64,000 bases of DNA from Falsirhodobacter xinxiangensis (GTDB lineage Bacteria; Pseudomonadota; Alphaproteobacteria; Rhodobacterales; Rhodobacteraceae). Below the pieces are notes generated by a model. That model had not been told where the DNA came from. It worked only from the letters and a program-made list of their open reading frames with translations, and searched no databases. This document shows positions 42,372-51,952 of the stretch, piece after piece. Position 1 is the stretch's first letter, and each line of letters opens with the position of its first letter. The stretch is from the NCBI RefSeq assembly GCF_004959935.1, contig NZ_SMYN01000001.1, forward strand, positions 346,280 through 410,279. Reading direction: 5' to 3'. The translations under genes were made by a program, and so were the position numbers.

Positions 42372-45116
42372 TCAGCCCTTGTTCTTCAGAGCCGCAAGAA
42401 CGGCGAAGGGGTTGTCCGGGTCGATCTTTGCCGGACGCTCGGGGCGCGCTTCGAAGTTGCGGGGCTTGTCGCTCCGCTCGCGCTCTGGCTTGCCCTTGCC
42501 CTTCGGCTTGCCCTTGAAGCCTTCGCGCGGCGGGCGCTCGCCCTCGGGCTTGCGCGGCGGGCGGTTGTTTTCGCGGCGCGGACGCTCGGCCTGCTCGCGG
42601 CGGCGCGGGGCCCATGTGAAGGTATAGAAGCTTTCGACCTCGACCGGCGCTTCGGGCGCGGGTTCAACAGCCTCGACCGTCTCGGCCTCCGCCGCCGTTT
42701 CCTCGGCAGGTGCTTCGGCAACGGGTGCCTCTGCGGGTGCGGGACGCGACTTGGGACGCTCGCCCTTCTCGCCCTTATAGCCGAGGCCACCCATCAGGTC
42801 CGCGAACTGCTCCAGCGTCATGCCGGTGATCGACAGCATCTCGGGGGTGGCTTCGAAGCCTGCGCGGCTGTCCTTGGCGCGCAGCAGGTCGGCCAGACGT
42901 TCCAGCATGTCGATGCGGATCGCGCGCGTGCCCGCAGGGTGATAGCCTGCCAGGGTATAGTGCATCTTGGGCACGTCCGGGATATTCGGGATCGTGACCA
43001 GCCCCGGGGGCGGGCTTTCAGGAAATTCCTGCAGGTTGTTCGTCAGCGACCACAGAACCAGACGCAGCCGGGTCGGCGCGGGTTTCAGCAGCAGGGGCAG
43101 GAAGACCGTGAACTGGCCGAACCGCACGCCATGCTTGCGCAGGACGGAACGCGATTCCTGATCCAGCGCCTTCACTTCCTCGGCGATGGCGTCGCGGGGC
43201 AGCACGCCCAGCCCTTCGACCAGACGGAAGGCGAAACCGCGGGCAAGGCCCGCCAGCGTCTCGTCCCGGCTCATGGCCAGCAGCGGCTCGAATTGGGCAG
43301 CGACCTTGCGGTCGATGAAATGCTGAAGGCGGCGGCGGACCTTTTCGGCCACTTCCTCGCCAGCATCCTCGTCCACGAAAGCCTGCACCTGCGGGCGCAG
43401 CGGCTCGGGTCCGGCGACCAGCTTGCCGACGGCCTGATCGCCCCACATGAGGCCACCTTGCTCGGTGAAGTCCATCTCGGTATCGGGGGCGTTGTAGAAA
43501 CGGTCCGCCCGAAGGTGGAATTCGGGACGCAGCGCCTGCACCGCCGCCTGCCGCAGCGTCTTCGCCTCGTCCGGCGAGCTGCTGGCATCCTGGCGGAAGC
43601 GGAACCCTTCCAGACGGCCGACGAATTCGCCTTCGACCGTCACTTCACCCTTGTCGTTCACCTCGGCCACGAGGGTCTCCTTTTGCTTCAACCGGCGCAT
43701 CAGAACCGAAGTGCGCCGATCGACAAATCGTTGGGTCAACTGCGCGTGAAGCGCATCCGACAGGCGGTCTTCTACAGCGCGAGTCTCATCCCGCCAATGG
43801 GATTCGTCTTCGACCCAGTTTTTGCGCTGCGCGACATAGGTCCATGTGCGGATATATGCCAGCCTGCGCGAAATCGCGTCGATGTCGCCATGGGTGCGGT
43901 CGATGCGCGCGATCACCCCCGCCAACCAGTCGTTCGGAACGCGGCCGCCCTGCAGAAAGCCGAAGATGCGGGACAGAAGGCTGGTATGCTCGCCCCCCGA
44001 TTTTCCGCGGAAATCGGGAATGCGGCAGACATCCCACAAAAGCTTGACCGATTGCGGGCTTTGCACGCGGTCCATGATCTCGGGCATGGCCGCCAGCGCC
44101 TTCAGCGCGTGCAGATCGTCCGCTTCGCGCGTGCGGATCAGCCATTCGTTGTCCGTCGGTGCCTCCAGGCTGGCGACAAGCTTGTCCACCGTGCCGAATT
44201 CCAGCCGGTCGCTGCGCCATTGCAGCTTGCGGATCGGGGCGAAGCGGCTCTCCTCGATGGCGCGGACGACTTCCGGCTCCAACGGCCCTGCCTCGCCGGT
44301 GACGCCGAAGGTGCCGGGTTCGGTATGCCGCCCCGCCCGGCCCGCGATCTGGGCAAGCTCGTGCGGGAACAGGGGACGCATCCGCCGCCCGTCGAACTTC
44401 TCGGTCGAGGAAAACGCCACATGCCGGATGTCGAGGTTCAGCCCCATCCCGATGGCATCGGTGGCGACAATATAATCCACATCACCGTTCTGATAGAGTT
44501 CGACCTGCGCGTTCCGCGTGCGCGGCGACAGCGCGCCCATCACGACCGCGCAACCACCCTTCTGCCGCCGGATCAGTTCTGCGATCGCATAGACGTTGTC
44601 GACCGAAAACCCGACGATGGCGCTGCGGGCGGGCATCCGGCTGATCTTCTTCGACCCAGCCCATGTCAGTGTCGAGAATCGGTCGCGTTTCACGAATTGC
44701 ACATTCGGGACCAGCGCGGCGATGGCGCTGCGCATCACCTCGGACCCCATGAACATCGTCTCGTGCAGGCCCCGCGCATTCAGAAGGCGGTGCGTGAACA
44801 CATGCCCGCGTTCGGGGTCGCCGCACAGCTGGATCTCGTCGATGGCGACGAAATCGGCGCCGATCTCCTGCGGCATCGCCTCGACGGTGCAGACCCAGTA
44901 TTGGGTGCGTTCGGGCACGATCCGTTCTTCGCCCGTGACCAGCGCCACGACCGAAGGGCCGCGCTGCGCGACGATGCGGTCATAGACCTCGCGCGCCAGA
45001 AGCCGCAGCGGCAGGCCGATGACGCCCGTCCGATGCCCCAGCATCCGCTGGATCGCGTGATGCGTCTTGCCGGTATTCGTCGGCCCAAGGACCGCCGTGA
45101 CCTGTCCGGTCCGCAT
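42372..45116 (-). CDS. Suv3-like DEAD/DExH RNA helicase
   Basis: 914 residues, ATG start. Motif I is GPTNTGKTHHAIQRML at residues about 11-26, the DExH-type motif II is VAIDEIQLCGD, and motif VI lies in LAQIAGRAGRHTEPGTFG. MGMGLNLDIRHVAFSS is typical of Suv3. Mitochondrial Suv3 unwinds RNA with a 3'-5' exonuclease, so a role in RNA turnover is likely. The last about 170 residues are highly charged and low-complexity (Arg, Lys, Glu, Pro), probably an RNA-binding tail. It is convergent with nothing; the TPR gene lies just upstream on the same strand. Confidence 0.93.
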   Translation of the reverse strand: MRTGQVTAVLGPTNTGKTHHAIQRMLGHRTGVIGLPLRLLAREVYDRIVAQRGPSVVALVTGEERIVPERTQYWVCTVEAMPQEIGADFVAIDEIQLCGDPERGHVFTHRLLNARGLHETMFMGSEVMRSAIAALVPNVQFVKRDRFSTLTWAGSKKISRMPARSAIVGFSVDNVYAIAELIRRQKGGCAVVMGALSPRTRNAQVELYQNGDVDYIVATDAIGMGLNLDIRHVAFSSTEKFDGRRMRPLFPHELAQIAGRAGRHTEPGTFGVTGEAGPLEPEVVRAIEESRFAPIRKLQWRSDRLEFGTVDKLVASLEAPTDNEWLIRTREADDLHALKALAAMPEIMDRVQSPQSVKLLWDVCRIPDFRGKSGGEHTSLLSRIFGFLQGGRVPNDWLAGVIARIDRTHGDIDAISRRLAYIRTWTYVAQRKNWVEDESHWRDETRAVEDRLSDALHAQLTQRFVDRRTSVLMRRLKQKETLVAEVNDKGEVTVEGEFVGRLEGFRFRQDASSSPDEAKTLRQAAVQALRPEFHLRADRFYNAPDTEMDFTEQGGLMWGDQAVGKLVAGPEPLRPQVQAFVDEDAGEEVAEKVRRRLQHFIDRKVAAQFEPLLAMSRDETLAGLARGFAFRLVEGLGVLPRDAIAEEVKALDQESRSVLRKHGVRFGQFTVFLPLLLKPAPTRLRLVLWSLTNNLQEFPESPPPGLVTIPNIPDVPKMHYTLAGYHPAGTRAIRIDMLERLADLLRAKDSRAGFEATPEMLSITGMTLEQFADLMGGLGYKGEKGERPKSRPAPAEAPVAEAPAEETAAEAETVEAVEPAPEAPVEVESFYTFTWAPRRREQAERPRRENNRPPRKPEGERPPREGFKGKPKGKGKPERERSDKPRNFEARPERPAKIDPDNPFAVLAALKNKG

Positions 45117-45122
45117 GAGCTG

Positions 45123-45674
45123 TCAGATCTCCTGGCCTTCGGTGTCGGCTTCCAGCCGGTCCACGGCCTCCCTTACGCCAGCCAGATTGGGATGTATAGC
45201 AAGGGCGGCCTTGTAAGCTTCCAGCGCCTGCTTGGGGCGGTCCATCTCCTCGAACATCGCCGCCAGCCCGCTGATCGCGCCGAAATGATGCGGGTTCAGG
45301 GTCAGGGTCCGTCCGATATCCTCGACCGCCTGCCCATAGAGCCCCTTCTGAAAGAACGCGAGGGCGCGCGCGTTCCAACCTTCGGCAAAATCCGGCGCGT
45401 GGTCGGTCAGGGCGGTGAAATGTTCGATCGCGGCGTCGATGTCGCCCGCCTCCAGCGCCTCGTTCCCGCGGGCCAAGAGCAGGTCCATCGACGCAGAGCC
45501 GGATTTCGACCACTCCGCCGTGATCTGCCGTTCGATCCTCGGCGCCTCCTCGGGGGTGGCCTTGGCAAGCTGGTCATACAGCGCATCCATGTCCTGCGCC
45601 CACACCGGGGCGGCCAGAAAAATCGGCACGATTGCCGCAAGGAGACGATTGTGAAACAGAAGGCGCGCTTTCAT
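45123..45674 (-). CDS. Periplasmic TPR protein
   Basis: 183 residues from the ATG at 45674, giving a signal peptide (cut after PVWA, about residue 20); an ATG 9 nt earlier is possible. Three to four TPR units follow (GNEALEAGDIDAAIEHFTAL, GWNARALAFFQKGLYGQAVE, MDRPKQALEAYKAALAIHPN). It is 6 nt upstream of the helicase gene on the same strand. No partner is evident. Confidence 0.86.
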   Translation of the reverse strand: MKARLLFHNRLLAAIVPIFLAAPVWAQDMDALYDQLAKATPEEAPRIERQITAEWSKSGSASMDLLLARGNEALEAGDIDAAIEHFTALTDHAPDFAEGWNARALAFFQKGLYGQAVEDIGRTLTLNPHHFGAISGLAAMFEEMDRPKQALEAYKAALAIHPNLAGVREAVDRLEADTEGQEI

Positions 45675-45745
45675 AGTTGGCATCGTAACGCGCGCCGGGG
45701 GAAAAGCCAGTTCCCTCCCGGTCACGAATGAAGGAAGATACGGGC

Positions 45746-46030
45746 ATGAGCAAGGTTATCGACGGCGCGGTCGCGCTCTTGGGCAGCAAGCTGCGGAATT
45801 TCGACGGCAGCGCGAAGTTCGTGCTGGACGGCGAGGGCACGATCATCGCCGACGCATCGGGCGTGCGCGCGGGCGATGGCGAGGCCGACGTGACCCTGAC
45901 CGCCAGCGCCGAAGTGTTCCGCGCGATCCTGGAGGGTGAGATGAACCCGACCACCGCCTTCATGACCGGCAAGCTGAAGGTGGACGGGTCCATGCCCATG
46001 GCGATGCAGCTTGGCGCCGCGCTGAGTTGA
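45746..46030 (+). CDS. SCP2 sterol-binding domain protein
   Basis: 94 residues from the ATG at 45746, which has AAGGAAG upstream; an ATG 18 nt earlier precedes that site. It is a single SCP2 domain (AKFVLDGEGTIIADASG, VTLTASAEVFRAILEGEM, TAFMTGKLKVDGSMPMAMQL). SCP2 domains bind lipids or fatty acyl groups. Its stop overlaps the start of the hydrolase gene (TTGA), so the two may act together on lipids. Confidence 0.92.
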   Translation: MSKVIDGAVALLGSKLRNFDGSAKFVLDGEGTIIADASGVRAGDGEADVTLTASAEVFRAILEGEMNPTTAFMTGKLKVDGSMPMAMQLGAALS

Positions 46031-46881
46031 TCCGCTGGTTGCGCACGGATGACGGCATCCGCATCCGTGCCGCCCGATGGGAGGGCGGTGCGGAGACGAT
46101 CCTGCTGCTGCCGGGCCGGACCGAATATATCGAGAAATATGAGGATATCGCCGCCGAGTTCGTCTCGCGCGGCTTTTCCGTCGTGACGCTGGACTGGCGC
46201 GGACAGGGGCTGTCGGATCGCGCCCTGCCCGATCCGATGATCGGCCATGTCCTCAGCTTTCGCGAATATCAGCGCGACCTTCAGGCGGTGCTGCCGCTGG
46301 CCGGGGATCGCCCGCTGATGCTGGCGCATTCGATGGGCGGCTGCATCGGGCTGCGGGCGCTGACCTCGGGGCTGAAGGTGCGAGCCGCGGCCTTCACCGC
46401 GCCGATGTGGGGCATTCCGCTGGGCCGGTTCATGCGCCCGCTGGCGCGGCTGGTGGCGGGCAGCTCGCCCCGGCTGAACCGCTCGCACGTTCTGGCACCG
46501 GGCACCTCGCGCACGACCTATGTGCTGGAGGCGGCCTTCGCCGGCAACACCCTGACCGGGGACGAGGCGCAATGGAACCGGATGCGCGAACATGCGGCGG
46601 ACAGCGCGCTGACCCTTGGCGGGCCCAGCCTTGGCTGGCTGAACGCGGCGCTGCGCGAGACGGCGTCGCTGGCCCGCCTGCCCTCGCCCGCCGTGCCTGC
46701 GCTGGTGCATCTGGGCACGCGCGAACGGGTGGTGGACCCCGCCCCGATCCGCGACCGCATGGCCCGCTGGCCCGGCGGCACCCTGACGCTGGCCGAAGGG
46801 GCCGAGCATGAGATCATGATGGAAAGCGCCCCGATCCGCAGCGCCTTCATCGACGCGGCGGCGGATCTGTTCAGACGGTGA
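46027..46881 (+). CDS. Alpha/beta hydrolase, lysophospholipase/PldB-like
   Basis: 284 residues, TTG start overlapping the SCP2 stop. It has the serine hydrolase pattern: VVTLDWRGQGLSDRALPDP, the elbow LAHSMGGCIGLRAL and a late His in EGAEHEIMMESAPIR. Related to PldB-type monoglyceride or lysophospholipid lipases. The 3' end overlaps the convergent Anbu gene by 11 nt. Confidence 0.92.
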   Translation: MIRWLRTDDGIRIRAARWEGGAETILLLPGRTEYIEKYEDIAAEFVSRGFSVVTLDWRGQGLSDRALPDPMIGHVLSFREYQRDLQAVLPLAGDRPLMLAHSMGGCIGLRALTSGLKVRAAAFTAPMWGIPLGRFMRPLARLVAGSSPRLNRSHVLAPGTSRTTYVLEAAFAGNTLTGDEAQWNRMREHAADSALTLGGPSLGWLNAALRETASLARLPSPAVPALVHLGTRERVVDPAPIRDRMARWPGGTLTLAEGAEHEIMMESAPIRSAFIDAAADLFRR

Positions 46882-47596
46882 TCTGCGAAAACCCTTCGCG
46901 CAACGCGTTCGACCACGCCTCGGACATCTTGCGGAAATCGTCGTCCCCCGCCTCGATCCGCCGCTTTTCCTTCACGCACAGCCCGTCGCGTTCGATGATC
47001 GCCAGATCCAGCGGCATTCCCACCGACAGGTTCGACCGCAGCGTCGAATCCATCGACAGCAGCACCGCCTTCACCGCATCGGCCAGCGGGGTTTCCGGCG
47101 TCACCACCCGGTCGAGGATCGGCTTGCCGTATTTATGCTCGCCGATCTGAAGATAGGGCGTATCCTCGGTCGCTTCGATGAAGTTCCCCTCGGGATAGAT
47201 GAGGAACATCCGCATCTCTCCCCCGCGCCGCTGCCCGGCAACGATCAGGCTGGCCGAGGCGTGCTGGCGCATCGCGGCCAGCTTGTCATCCACGTCGGCG
47301 CGCACTTCGGCCAGCATGTTGCCGATCAACTCGGCCACCTTCAGCATGCTGGGCGCCTTGAGGATCGACGTCTCGCTGTCGGAATCCGAGCTTTCGATCT
47401 TTTCACGCAGGCGGGCGATGGTGGTCTGCGTCACCGACAGCGAGCCGGCGGTCATGATGGTGATGACCCGTTCGCCCGGCTCCTCGAACACGAACATCTT
47501 GCGATAGATGGCGATGTTGTCCAGACCCGCATTGGTGCGCGTGTCGGACAGAAGGACCATGCCTTCCTTCAGCAAAAGTCCAACGCAGTAAGTCAT
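46871..47596 (-). CDS. Anbu (bacterial proteasome-like peptidase)
   Basis: 241 residues, ATG start. The N-terminus MTYCVGLLLKEGMVLLSDTR is that of Anbu, an HslV/20S-beta homologue that assembles into an open helical ring. It carries the catalytic Thr just after Met1, and the conserved Ser/Asp and Lys in SDTR and FRKM are visible. It is encoded with a transglutaminase-like protein, an alpha-E protein and a circularly permuted ATP-grasp protein. This is the standard four-gene Anbu cluster, thought to modify and degrade a peptide or protein. The exact substrate is unknown. Confidence 0.94.
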   Translation of the reverse strand: MTYCVGLLLKEGMVLLSDTRTNAGLDNIAIYRKMFVFEEPGERVITIMTAGSLSVTQTTIARLREKIESSDSDSETSILKAPSMLKVAELIGNMLAEVRADVDDKLAAMRQHASASLIVAGQRRGGEMRMFLIYPEGNFIEATEDTPYLQIGEHKYGKPILDRVVTPETPLADAVKAVLLSMDSTLRSNLSVGMPLDLAIIERDGLCVKEKRRIEAGDDDFRKMSEAWSNALREGFSQITV

Positions 47597-47626
47597 GGCA
47601 ATTTCCCGGGTCAGTTCCCGCGCAAC

Positions 47627-48427
47627 TTATTGCTCCACGGTCTGGACCGCAACCGCCACCTCCAGCCTTTCCTGGCCGTCGCCGCGCGCCCAGCCCCGGA
47701 TCGGGGCGGCATCCTGCGCATCCAGCCCCGATGCGATGCGGATATAGCGGTCATCCGGGCAGCAGCCATTGGCCGCATCGAACCCAACCCAGCCAAGGTT
47801 CGGGACGTGGATTTCCGCCCAAGCATGGGCCGCATCCTGCCGTTCCTCGGCCAGCATGTAGCCGGAGACATATCGCGCCGGCATCCCTGCTGCCCGCGCC
47901 GCCGCGATGATCGCATGGGCGTGGTCCTGACAGACGCCCTGCGCCTGGCTCATCGCCTCGGCCGCCGTGGTCTGGGACTGCGTCACCCCCGGTGTCCAGA
48001 GGATCGCCTTCGCCACCCGTTCACACAACAGATGCGCGGCGTCCAGCACCTCGGGCAGCGCGCGCGCTTCTTCGGCCAGCGCCAGAAGCGCGTCGTCGGG
48101 ATGGGTCAGCGCCGTCGCCTGAAGATAGCAGTGCGGCGAGACAAGCTCGCGGTGCCCGCGCAGGATGCCGCCGGTGTCCTTCGTCTCCACCCGCCCGCGC
48201 ACCGTCACCTCGACCTGCGAAACGGGGCCGATCACCGACCAGCTTGTGACGCGATCCCCCGCCCCGTCGCGAAACGATCCGCCCGCCAGCCCATCGCTGA
48301 CCCCGACCTCCCAGTCGATGACGCGCTGCCCCTCGTGCGAGGCGGGGGTCATGCGGTGGCTTTGCACCAGCCCGCGCACCGGACGGTCATAGCCATAGCG
48401 GGTCACATGTTCGACAGTCAGGATCAT
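47627..48427 (-). CDS. Transglutaminase-like protein of the Anbu cluster
   Basis: 266 residues. It has an N-terminal transglutaminase-associated beta domain (RYGYDRPVRGLVQSHRMTP) and a catalytic triad: Cys in AQGVCQDHAHAI, His in AHAWAEIHVPNLGWVG, and Asp in FDAANG. Such enzymes are often peptidases or amide ligases rather than true cross-linkers. It overlaps the alpha-E gene by 4 nt and is 30 nt from Anbu. Confidence 0.95.
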   Translation of the reverse strand: MILTVEHVTRYGYDRPVRGLVQSHRMTPASHEGQRVIDWEVGVSDGLAGGSFRDGAGDRVTSWSVIGPVSQVEVTVRGRVETKDTGGILRGHRELVSPHCYLQATALTHPDDALLALAEEARALPEVLDAAHLLCERVAKAILWTPGVTQSQTTAAEAMSQAQGVCQDHAHAIIAAARAAGMPARYVSGYMLAEERQDAAHAWAEIHVPNLGWVGFDAANGCCPDDRYIRIASGLDAQDAAPIRGWARGDGQERLEVAVAVQTVEQ

Positions 48428-49374
48428 CGCACATCCCCCGTGAGATAGCTTTCCCAGACGTGATATCCCAAGGTGGCCACATCGCCGATGAAGCGGGTCA
48501 GGAACTCGTGCATCCCCTCGTCAAAGATATCCTCGACCGTGACCCGCTCCAGCATGTCGTTCAGCTGCCGCCCCCGCACCTGCGCCACGGTTTCGCGGCC
48601 ATAGGCGCGGCCAAGCCGGTGCAGCGCGTGGTTGATGCCTTCCACGCTGGCGACCAGCGACCGGGGCGATTGCGGGTTCAGGATCAGGAAATCCGCGATC
48701 TTGCGCGCCGTGATCTCGCCCGCATAGGTCCAGTGGAACGCCCGGTGCAGCGACAGCGCCCGCAGCAGGGTCATCCACTGATAATTGTCCAGCCCCGAGC
48801 CCACGAACTCCACCCGCGGCAGCAGCACGTAATACTTCACATCCAGCAGCCGCGCGGTCGCATCCGCCCGTTCGAGGCAATATCCGAGGTTCAGGAAATC
48901 ATAGCCGTCGTTGCGCAGCAGCGTCGCCCCGATGGACCCGCGCACCATCGCCGCATGGCGCGTCACCCAGTCGGTCAGCTGAGTCAGTTCCAGTTCCGAC
49001 CGGGGCTGGCGTTCAAGCTGCTTCAATTCCTGAAACGCGGTGTTCAGCGCATCCCAGACCTGCGTGGTCAGGGCTGTCCGCACGATCCGCCCATTCTCGC
49101 GCGCCTGACGCAAGCAAGAGGCGACCGACGAAGGGTTGTCATGGTCGAAGAACAGATAGCTTTCGATGTTCCGCGCCACCGGCTCGGCATATTTTCGGTC
49201 GAACCCGTCGGCGGTGCCGGACGCTTGCAGCAGGCTGTCCCATTCGCTGCGATAGCCGTGGACGGAGGGCAGCAGGGAAATACGCGCGCCCACCTCCAGC
49301 AGCCGTGCCATCGTCTCGGCCCGTTCCATATAACGCGCGATCCAGAAAAGGTTGTCGGCGGTTCTGCTCAGCAT
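48424..49374 (-). CDS. Alpha-E domain protein of the Anbu cluster
   Basis: 316 residues, all-helical. It begins LSRTADNLFWIARYMERAET, the family hallmark, with the Glu-containing helix. LNLGYCLERADATARLLDVK and LLRALSLHRAFHWTYAGEIT are further conserved parts. Alpha-E proteins always accompany the circularly permuted ATP-grasp enzyme and may present its acceptor. A 4-nt gap separates it from that gene. Confidence 0.95.
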   Translation of the reverse strand: MLSRTADNLFWIARYMERAETMARLLEVGARISLLPSVHGYRSEWDSLLQASGTADGFDRKYAEPVARNIESYLFFDHDNPSSVASCLRQARENGRIVRTALTTQVWDALNTAFQELKQLERQPRSELELTQLTDWVTRHAAMVRGSIGATLLRNDGYDFLNLGYCLERADATARLLDVKYYVLLPRVEFVGSGLDNYQWMTLLRALSLHRAFHWTYAGEITARKIADFLILNPQSPRSLVASVEGINHALHRLGRAYGRETVAQVRGRQLNDMLERVTVEDIFDEGMHEFLTRFIGDVATLGYHVWESYLTGDVR

Positions 49375-49378
49375 TGTC

Positions 49379-50791
49379 TCACTCCGCCAGCACCCAGGTG
49401 TCCTTGACCCCGCCGCCCTGCGACGAGTTCACGACAAGAGAGCCTTCCGTCAGCGCCACGCGCGTCAGCCCGCCCGGCACCAGTTCCACCCGCTCGCCCA
49501 CGAGGCAATAGGGGCGCAGGTCCACATGGCGTGGCGCGATGCCTTCGTTCACGAAGGTCGGGGTCGTGGACAGAGCCAGCGTGGGCTGCGCGATGTAGTT
49601 GCCGGGGTCGTCCTTGATGCGGGCGTGGAACCGCTCGATCTGGTCCTTGGTGGATTTCGGCCCCACCAGCATTCCGTATCCGCCCGATCCGTGGACTTCC
49701 TTCACCACCAGATCCTTCAGGTTCTCCAGCACGTATTTGCGGTCGTCCTCCTTGGCGCATTGCCAAGTGGGGACGTTGTTCAGGATCGGCTCCTCGCCCA
49801 GATAGAAGCGGATCATCTCTGGCACGAAGGTATAGACCGCCTTGTCATCGGCCACCCCAGCGCCGGGGCAGGAACAGATGTTCACCCCGCCCGACCGATA
49901 CACATCCATCAGCCCCGGCACCCCCAGCATGGAATCGGGCCGGAAACACAGCGGGTCGATATAGGCGTCGTCGATGCGGCGATAGATGACGTCCACGCGC
50001 TTCGGCCCCTCGGTCGTGCGCATCCAGACATATTCGCCTTCGACGAACAGATCCTGCCCTTCGACCAGCTCGACACCCATCAGGTCGGCAAGGAAGCTGT
50101 GCTCGTAATAGGCCGAATTGAAGTGCCCCGGCGTCAGGATCACGATGGTCGGATCGCCCTTGCATTTGGCCGGCGCGACCGAGGCCAGCGTGCGGCGCAG
50201 CAGCAAGGGGTAGCTGTCCACCGGCTCGATCCGGTTTTCGCGGAACAGGTCGGGGAACATGCGCATCATGATCTCGCGGTTCTCCAGCATGTAGGAAACG
50301 CCCGACGGCGTGCGGCAGTTGTCCTCCAGCACGAAGAATTCGTCCGGCCCCGTGCGGACAAGGTCGATCCCCACGATATGGGAATAGACGCCCTTGGGCG
50401 GAACGAACCCCACGACCGATTTTTCGAACGCCGCGTTGCGATAGACCAGATGCGCCGGGATGCGGCCCGCGCGGACGATCTCGCCCCGCCCGTAGACATC
50501 GACCAGAAAGGCGTTCAGCGCCCGCGCTCGCTGCTTGATGCCGCGTTCCAGCCGCGCCCATTCTGCGGCGGTGAACACGCGCGGGAACATATCGAAGGGG
50601 ATCAGCCGGTCCGGATCGCCGCCCTCGCCATAGACGGCGAAGGTGATGCCGATGCGGCGGAACAGGGCCTCGGCCTCGGCCTGCTTCATGTGCCGGAGCG
50701 CATCCGGCATTCGTTTGGTCCAACCCTCCAGCCTTGCATAGGGAATGCGGACTTCGCCGTCCTGAAACATCTCGTTGAAATAGGTCGTCAC
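49379..50791 (-). CDS. Circularly permuted ATP-grasp enzyme of the Anbu cluster
   Basis: 470 residues. Segments typical of the family are GIDLVRTGPDEFFVLEDNCR, VSYMLENREIMMRMFP, VAPAKCKGDPTIVILTPGHF and EVHGSGGYGMLVGPKSTKDQ. ATP-grasp proteins of this type probably form amide bonds, making a peptide tag or small peptide together with alpha-E. It is first in a four-gene leftward operon that ends with Anbu. The start ATG is preceded by GTAAGAGTG without a strong site. Confidence 0.95.
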   Translation of the reverse strand: MTTYFNEMFQDGEVRIPYARLEGWTKRMPDALRHMKQAEAEALFRRIGITFAVYGEGGDPDRLIPFDMFPRVFTAAEWARLERGIKQRARALNAFLVDVYGRGEIVRAGRIPAHLVYRNAAFEKSVVGFVPPKGVYSHIVGIDLVRTGPDEFFVLEDNCRTPSGVSYMLENREIMMRMFPDLFRENRIEPVDSYPLLLRRTLASVAPAKCKGDPTIVILTPGHFNSAYYEHSFLADLMGVELVEGQDLFVEGEYVWMRTTEGPKRVDVIYRRIDDAYIDPLCFRPDSMLGVPGLMDVYRSGGVNICSCPGAGVADDKAVYTFVPEMIRFYLGEEPILNNVPTWQCAKEDDRKYVLENLKDLVVKEVHGSGGYGMLVGPKSTKDQIERFHARIKDDPGNYIAQPTLALSTTPTFVNEGIAPRHVDLRPYCLVGERVELVPGGLTRVALTEGSLVVNSSQGGGVKDTWVLAE

Positions 50792-50959
50792 TCTTACGGC
50801 CCCTCACTGCATGGCCATGATCTGTGGCCGGCTGTTCCAAAGTCTAATCCCGCGGTTTCACGGCGGGGAAGTGCGGGCGCGATTTACGGGGTGAAGTTCG
50901 CAGCATTTGCCCGAAATTTAGGCGTTGGACCGGCGCAGGCCGCGTCCTACCTGAGCGAT

Positions 50960-51952
50960 ATGGTTCTGAGCTTCACCGACAGGGGCATCTTCTGCGAGGC
51001 GGGCGGCTTTTTCATCGACCCGTGGCGGCCGGTGGACAAGGCGCTGATCACGCACGGTCATTCCGACCACGCCCGCGCGGGCCATCGCCGCTATATGGCG
51101 ACCGAAGCCGCCGCCCCTGCCATCCGCCACCGTCTTGGCGTCAAGGTGGACACGGTTCGTTTCGGCGAGGTGCGGCGGATCGGGGATGCCGACGTGTCGT
51201 TCCATCCGGCGGGGCATGTCCCCGGCTCGGCCCAGATCCGGGTCGAGGTGGCGGGCGAGGTCTGGGTCGTGTCGGGCGATTACAAGACCGAACCCGATGG
51301 CCTGTCCGAACCGTTCGAGCCGGTGCGCTGCCATGCCTTCATCAGCGAATGCACCTTCGGCCTGCCGGTCTTCAACTGGCAGCCGCAGCCTGCGATCATG
51401 GCGCAGATCAACGCATGGTGGGCCGCCAATGCCGCCGAGGGGCGGGTGTCCGTCATCGGGGCCTACTCGCTGGGCAAGGCGCAGCGCATTCTGGCCAATG
51501 TCGATCCCATCGGCCTGATCCTGACCCATGGCGCGGTCGAAGCGACGAACCGTGTGCTGCGCGAACAAGGGCTTCGCCTGCCCGAGACGACATGGGCCGG
51601 GCCGGATGTGGGCCTTTCGCCCGGCGCGCTCGTCGTCGCGCCGCCCTCGGCGCTGGGCACGCCATGGGCTGCGCGGTTCGGGCCATCGGCGCAGGCCTTC
51701 GCCTCGGGGTGGATGGCGCTGCGGGGGGTGCGTCGGCGGCGGGGGCTGAGCCAAGGGTTCGTGATGTCGGACCATGCCGACTGGCGGGGGCTGAACGACG
51801 CGATCCGCGCGACGGGGGCGGAACGGGTGTTCGTGACGCATGGATACACCGCGCCCTTCCGCCGCTGGCTGGCGGATCAGGGCTATGACGCCGGCGTGGT
51901 CGAAACGGAATACGAAGGCGACGACGCCGACGATGTCGAGGTGATCGAATGA
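50960..51952 (+). CDS. Ligase-associated metallo-beta-lactamase fold nuclease
   Basis: 330 residues from the ATG at 50960; a much longer open frame continues upstream but that part is antisense to the ATP-grasp gene. The metal motif is ITHGHSDHARAGHRRYM, followed by HPAGHVPGSAQIRVE, SGDYKTEPDGLSEPF and AFISECTFGLPVF, as in beta-CASP nucleases. VFVTHGYTAPFRRWL lies near the end. It is the usual partner of an ATP-dependent DNA ligase in bacteria, and the pair overlaps by 4 nt. It probably processes DNA or RNA ends. Confidence 0.93.
   Translation: MVLSFTDRGIFCEAGGFFIDPWRPVDKALITHGHSDHARAGHRRYMATEAAAPAIRHRLGVKVDTVRFGEVRRIGDADVSFHPAGHVPGSAQIRVEVAGEVWVVSGDYKTEPDGLSEPFEPVRCHAFISECTFGLPVFNWQPQPAIMAQINAWWAANAAEGRVSVIGAYSLGKAQRILANVDPIGLILTHGAVEATNRVLREQGLRLPETTWAGPDVGLSPGALVVAPPSALGTPWAARFGPSAQAFASGWMALRGVRRRRGLSQGFVMSDHADWRGLNDAIRATGAERVFVTHGYTAPFRRWLADQGYDAGVVETEYEGDDADDVEVIE

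Noticed and set aside
42318-45731. A 1137-codon rightward open frame
   Set aside because: It is antisense to the Hsp15-like, helicase and TPR genes, whose products are clearly recognisable. It is a GC-rich shadow.
49352-50959. Long N-terminal extension of the nuclease gene
   Set aside because: The open frame continues upstream for over 530 codons, but this part is antisense to the ATP-grasp gene. The nuclease domain begins directly after the ATG at 50960.
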